NCBI GenBank assembly: GCA_002414665.1
Contig: DIAF01000006.1
Coordinates: 47,084-111,083, forward strand
Length of the DNA stretch: 64,000 nt
Direction of reading: 5' to 3'
Origin: Halieaceae bacterium UBA5085
GTDB lineage: Bacteria; Pseudomonadota; Gammaproteobacteria; Pseudomonadales; Halieaceae
Every line of letters begins with the position of its first letter. Position 1 is the first letter of the stretch. This document shows positions 62,786 to 64,000 of this stretch, piece after piece. The position numbers and the translations under genes were made by a program. Under the pieces are notes generated by a model that worked only from the letters and a program-made list of their open reading frames with translations, ran no database searches and was not told the origin of the DNA.

Positions 62786-63715
62786 TCAGAGTGCGGACTC
62801 CAACTGGGGCAGTGCGTCGAACAGGTCCGCTACCAGGCCATAATCGGCGACCTGGAAGATCGGGGCATCTTCGTCCTTGTTGATCGCAACGATCACTTTG
62901 GAGTCCTTCATGCCCGCCAGGTGCTGAATCGCACCGGAGATACCTACGGCAATATACAGGTCTGGCGCGACAATCTTGCCGGTCTGGCCGACTTGCATAT
63001 CGTTGGGCACAAAGCCTGCGTCCACTGCGGCACGTGAGGCACCAATGGCCGCGCCCAGCTTGTCTGCAATGCCTTCGAGCAACTTGAAATTGTCGCCGTT
63101 CTGCATGCCTCGGCCACCAGAAATGACGACCGGAGCAGCGGTCAGCTCAGGGCGATCGGACACCGCGACTTCTTCGCCCACGAAACTGGACAAGCCGGCA
63201 TCGTGCACGGCCGACACGGCCTCGACAGACGCCGACCCCCCTTCAGCCGCTGCCGCGTCAAAGGCGGTGGTGCGCACGGTGATCACCTTGCGCGCGTCGC
63301 TGCTTTGCACAGTGGCAATCACGTTCCCCGCATAAATCGGGCGTTTGAAGGTGTCGGCGGATTCCACCGCGATCACATCGGACACCTGCGCAACGTCCAG
63401 CAGGGCGGCAACGCGAGGCATGATATTCTTGCCATTCGTAGTCGCCGGGGCGACGACGTTGTCATAGCCGGCAGCGACCTCTGCGATCAACAGGCTGACG
63501 TTTTCGGCCAGCTGGTGCTCATAAACGGCGTTGTCGGCAACCAGCACCTTGCCGATTCCGGCAATTTTTGCGGCTTCTTCGCCCACCGCTGCGCAGCCGG
63601 CACCGGCCACAAGGATATCGATGTCGGCACCCAGTGCCTGGGCCGCTGTCACCGCATTAAGGGTGGCCGGCTTCAGGCCGCTGTTGTCGTGCTCTGCAAT
63701 AACGAGTGTACTCAT
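62786..63715 (-). CDS. etfA: Electron transfer flavoprotein alpha subunit
   Basis: 309 residues. The C-terminal FAD domain has VISGGRGMQNGDNFKL, AIGASRAAVDAGFVPNDMQVGQTG, VAPDLYIAVGISGAIQH and INKDEDAPIFQVADYG, all standard. It accepts electrons from the acyl-CoA dehydrogenases and other flavin dehydrogenases and passes them to ETF:quinone oxidoreductase. Its ATG overlaps the etfB stop by 4 bp. Confidence 0.97.
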   Translation of the reverse strand: MSTLVIAEHDNSGLKPATLNAVTAAQALGADIDILVAGAGCAAVGEEAAKIAGIGKVLVADNAVYEHQLAENVSLLIAEVAAGYDNVVAPATTNGKNIMPRVAALLDVAQVSDVIAVESADTFKRPIYAGNVIATVQSSDARKVITVRTTAFDAAAAEGGSASVEAVSAVHDAGLSSFVGEEVAVSDRPELTAAPVVISGGRGMQNGDNFKLLEGIADKLGAAIGASRAAVDAGFVPNDMQVGQTGKIVAPDLYIAVGISGAIQHLAGMKDSKVIVAINKDEDAPIFQVADYGLVADLFDALPQLESAL

Positions 63716-64000
63716 GAGATCACCTTCGCCTCGTTCTTCAATTTGTCGACCAGCTGGGCAACGTCCTCAACCTTGATCCCCGCCTGGCGCTCTGCCGGCG
63801 GCTCTACCCGCAACTGGGTAATGTGGCTGGGTGATTTCGACCCCGAGGTCCGCCGGGCTGAACACGTCCAGCTGCTTCTTTTTCGCCTTCATGATGTTGG
63901 GCAGCGACGCATAGCGCGGCTCGTTCAGGCGCAGGTCCGTGGTGACGATCGCCGGCAGGGTCAGGCTGATGGTCTGCAGGCCGCCATCAACTTCGCGAAC
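63712..64000 (-). pseudogene. etfB: Electron transfer flavoprotein beta subunit, 3' part, with a single-base frameshift
   Basis: The gene runs in from the right edge. From 64000 the frame reads VREVDGGLQTISLTLPAI, PNIMKAKKKQLDVFSPADL, clear EtfB. After GVEIT the frame goes wrong and meets a stop; the correct C terminus, ITQLRVEPPAERQAGIK to KNEAKVIS, continues one frame over. From the PNIM Met codon (63892) to the last codon (63715) is 178 bases, not a multiple of three. The likely cause is one extra base in the GGG run at 63829-63831; removing it gives GVEITSHITQL. Sequencing error is as likely as a real mutation, since etfA beside it is intact. Confidence 0.85.

Noticed and set aside
1..64000. 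CRISPR arrays, insertion sequences, prophage or integron features
   Set aside because: No regularly spaced repeats, transposase, integrase or phage genes were found; tRNA genes show no adjacent integrase or attachment-site duplication.

Overview
The window looks like chromosomal DNA of a GC-rich (roughly 60 %) marine-type gammaproteobacterium. The combination of several acyl-CoA dehydrogenases and thiolases, luciferase-like oxidoreductases, an Lrp-controlled proline utilisation gene and ordinary gammaproteobacterial housekeeping genes (rlmKL, tamAB, lpxH, miaE, acnB, glnS, cysS) fits the Halieaceae/OM60-NOR5 branch best; that placement is an inference from gene content. I see no phage, insertion sequence, integrase or CRISPR array.

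Region by region: 1-1.6 kb holds the end of a LysR regulator and a flavodoxin-thioesterase pair. 1.57-1.87 kb is a gene-free stretch with DnaA boxes next to a very AT-rich tract. 1.9-6.7 kb has rlmKL, an HTH protein and two lipoproteins, all on the minus strand. 6.8-11.3 kb has a paired acyl-CoA dehydrogenase set and two luciferase-like oxidoreductases. 11.4-15.2 kb has pyruvate phosphate dikinase with a class V aminotransferase. 15.2-25.2 kb carries envelope genes (a YdjM-type membrane protein, an OmpA lipoprotein, TamA/TamB), a methyltransferase, a polyphosphate:AMP phosphotransferase and a mini-asparaginase. 25.2-29.6 kb is an Lrp regulator divergent from putA. 29.6-32.4 kb groups three L,D-transpeptidase-fold proteins around a small Lpp-like lipoprotein. 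32.5-41.7 kb is a block of acyl-CoA catabolism on the minus strand, including a kinase/DUF6285/acyl-CoA dehydrogenase set in the order of the levulinate genes lvaABC. 41.7-45.5 kb has an amino-acid decarboxylase, a PlsC-type acyltransferase and an HSL-family esterase. 45.6-52.6 kb is a surface-polysaccharide locus. 52.8-53.2 kb is a tRNA operon (Pro-His-Arg) with a clear promoter. 53.4-59.9 kb is housekeeping (folD, cysS, glnS, ppiB, lpxH, miaE, a DUF1289 gene). 60-64 kb has acnB, a strong terminator, etfA and a frameshifted, window-truncated etfB.

How the parts fit: electrons from the several acyl-CoA dehydrogenases would pass to the electron transfer flavoprotein encoded at the right end. 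The beta-oxidation enzymes, putA, PPDK and acnB all feed or drain the TCA cycle, which suits an organism living on lipids and amino acids. The most interesting items are the lvaABC-like kinase/dehydrogenase module, the Lpp/L,D-transpeptidase cluster, the two phased Lrp boxes upstream of putA, the DnaA-box/AT-rich element, the uncharacterised membrane-protein pair leading the polysaccharide operon, and the single-base frameshift in etfB.
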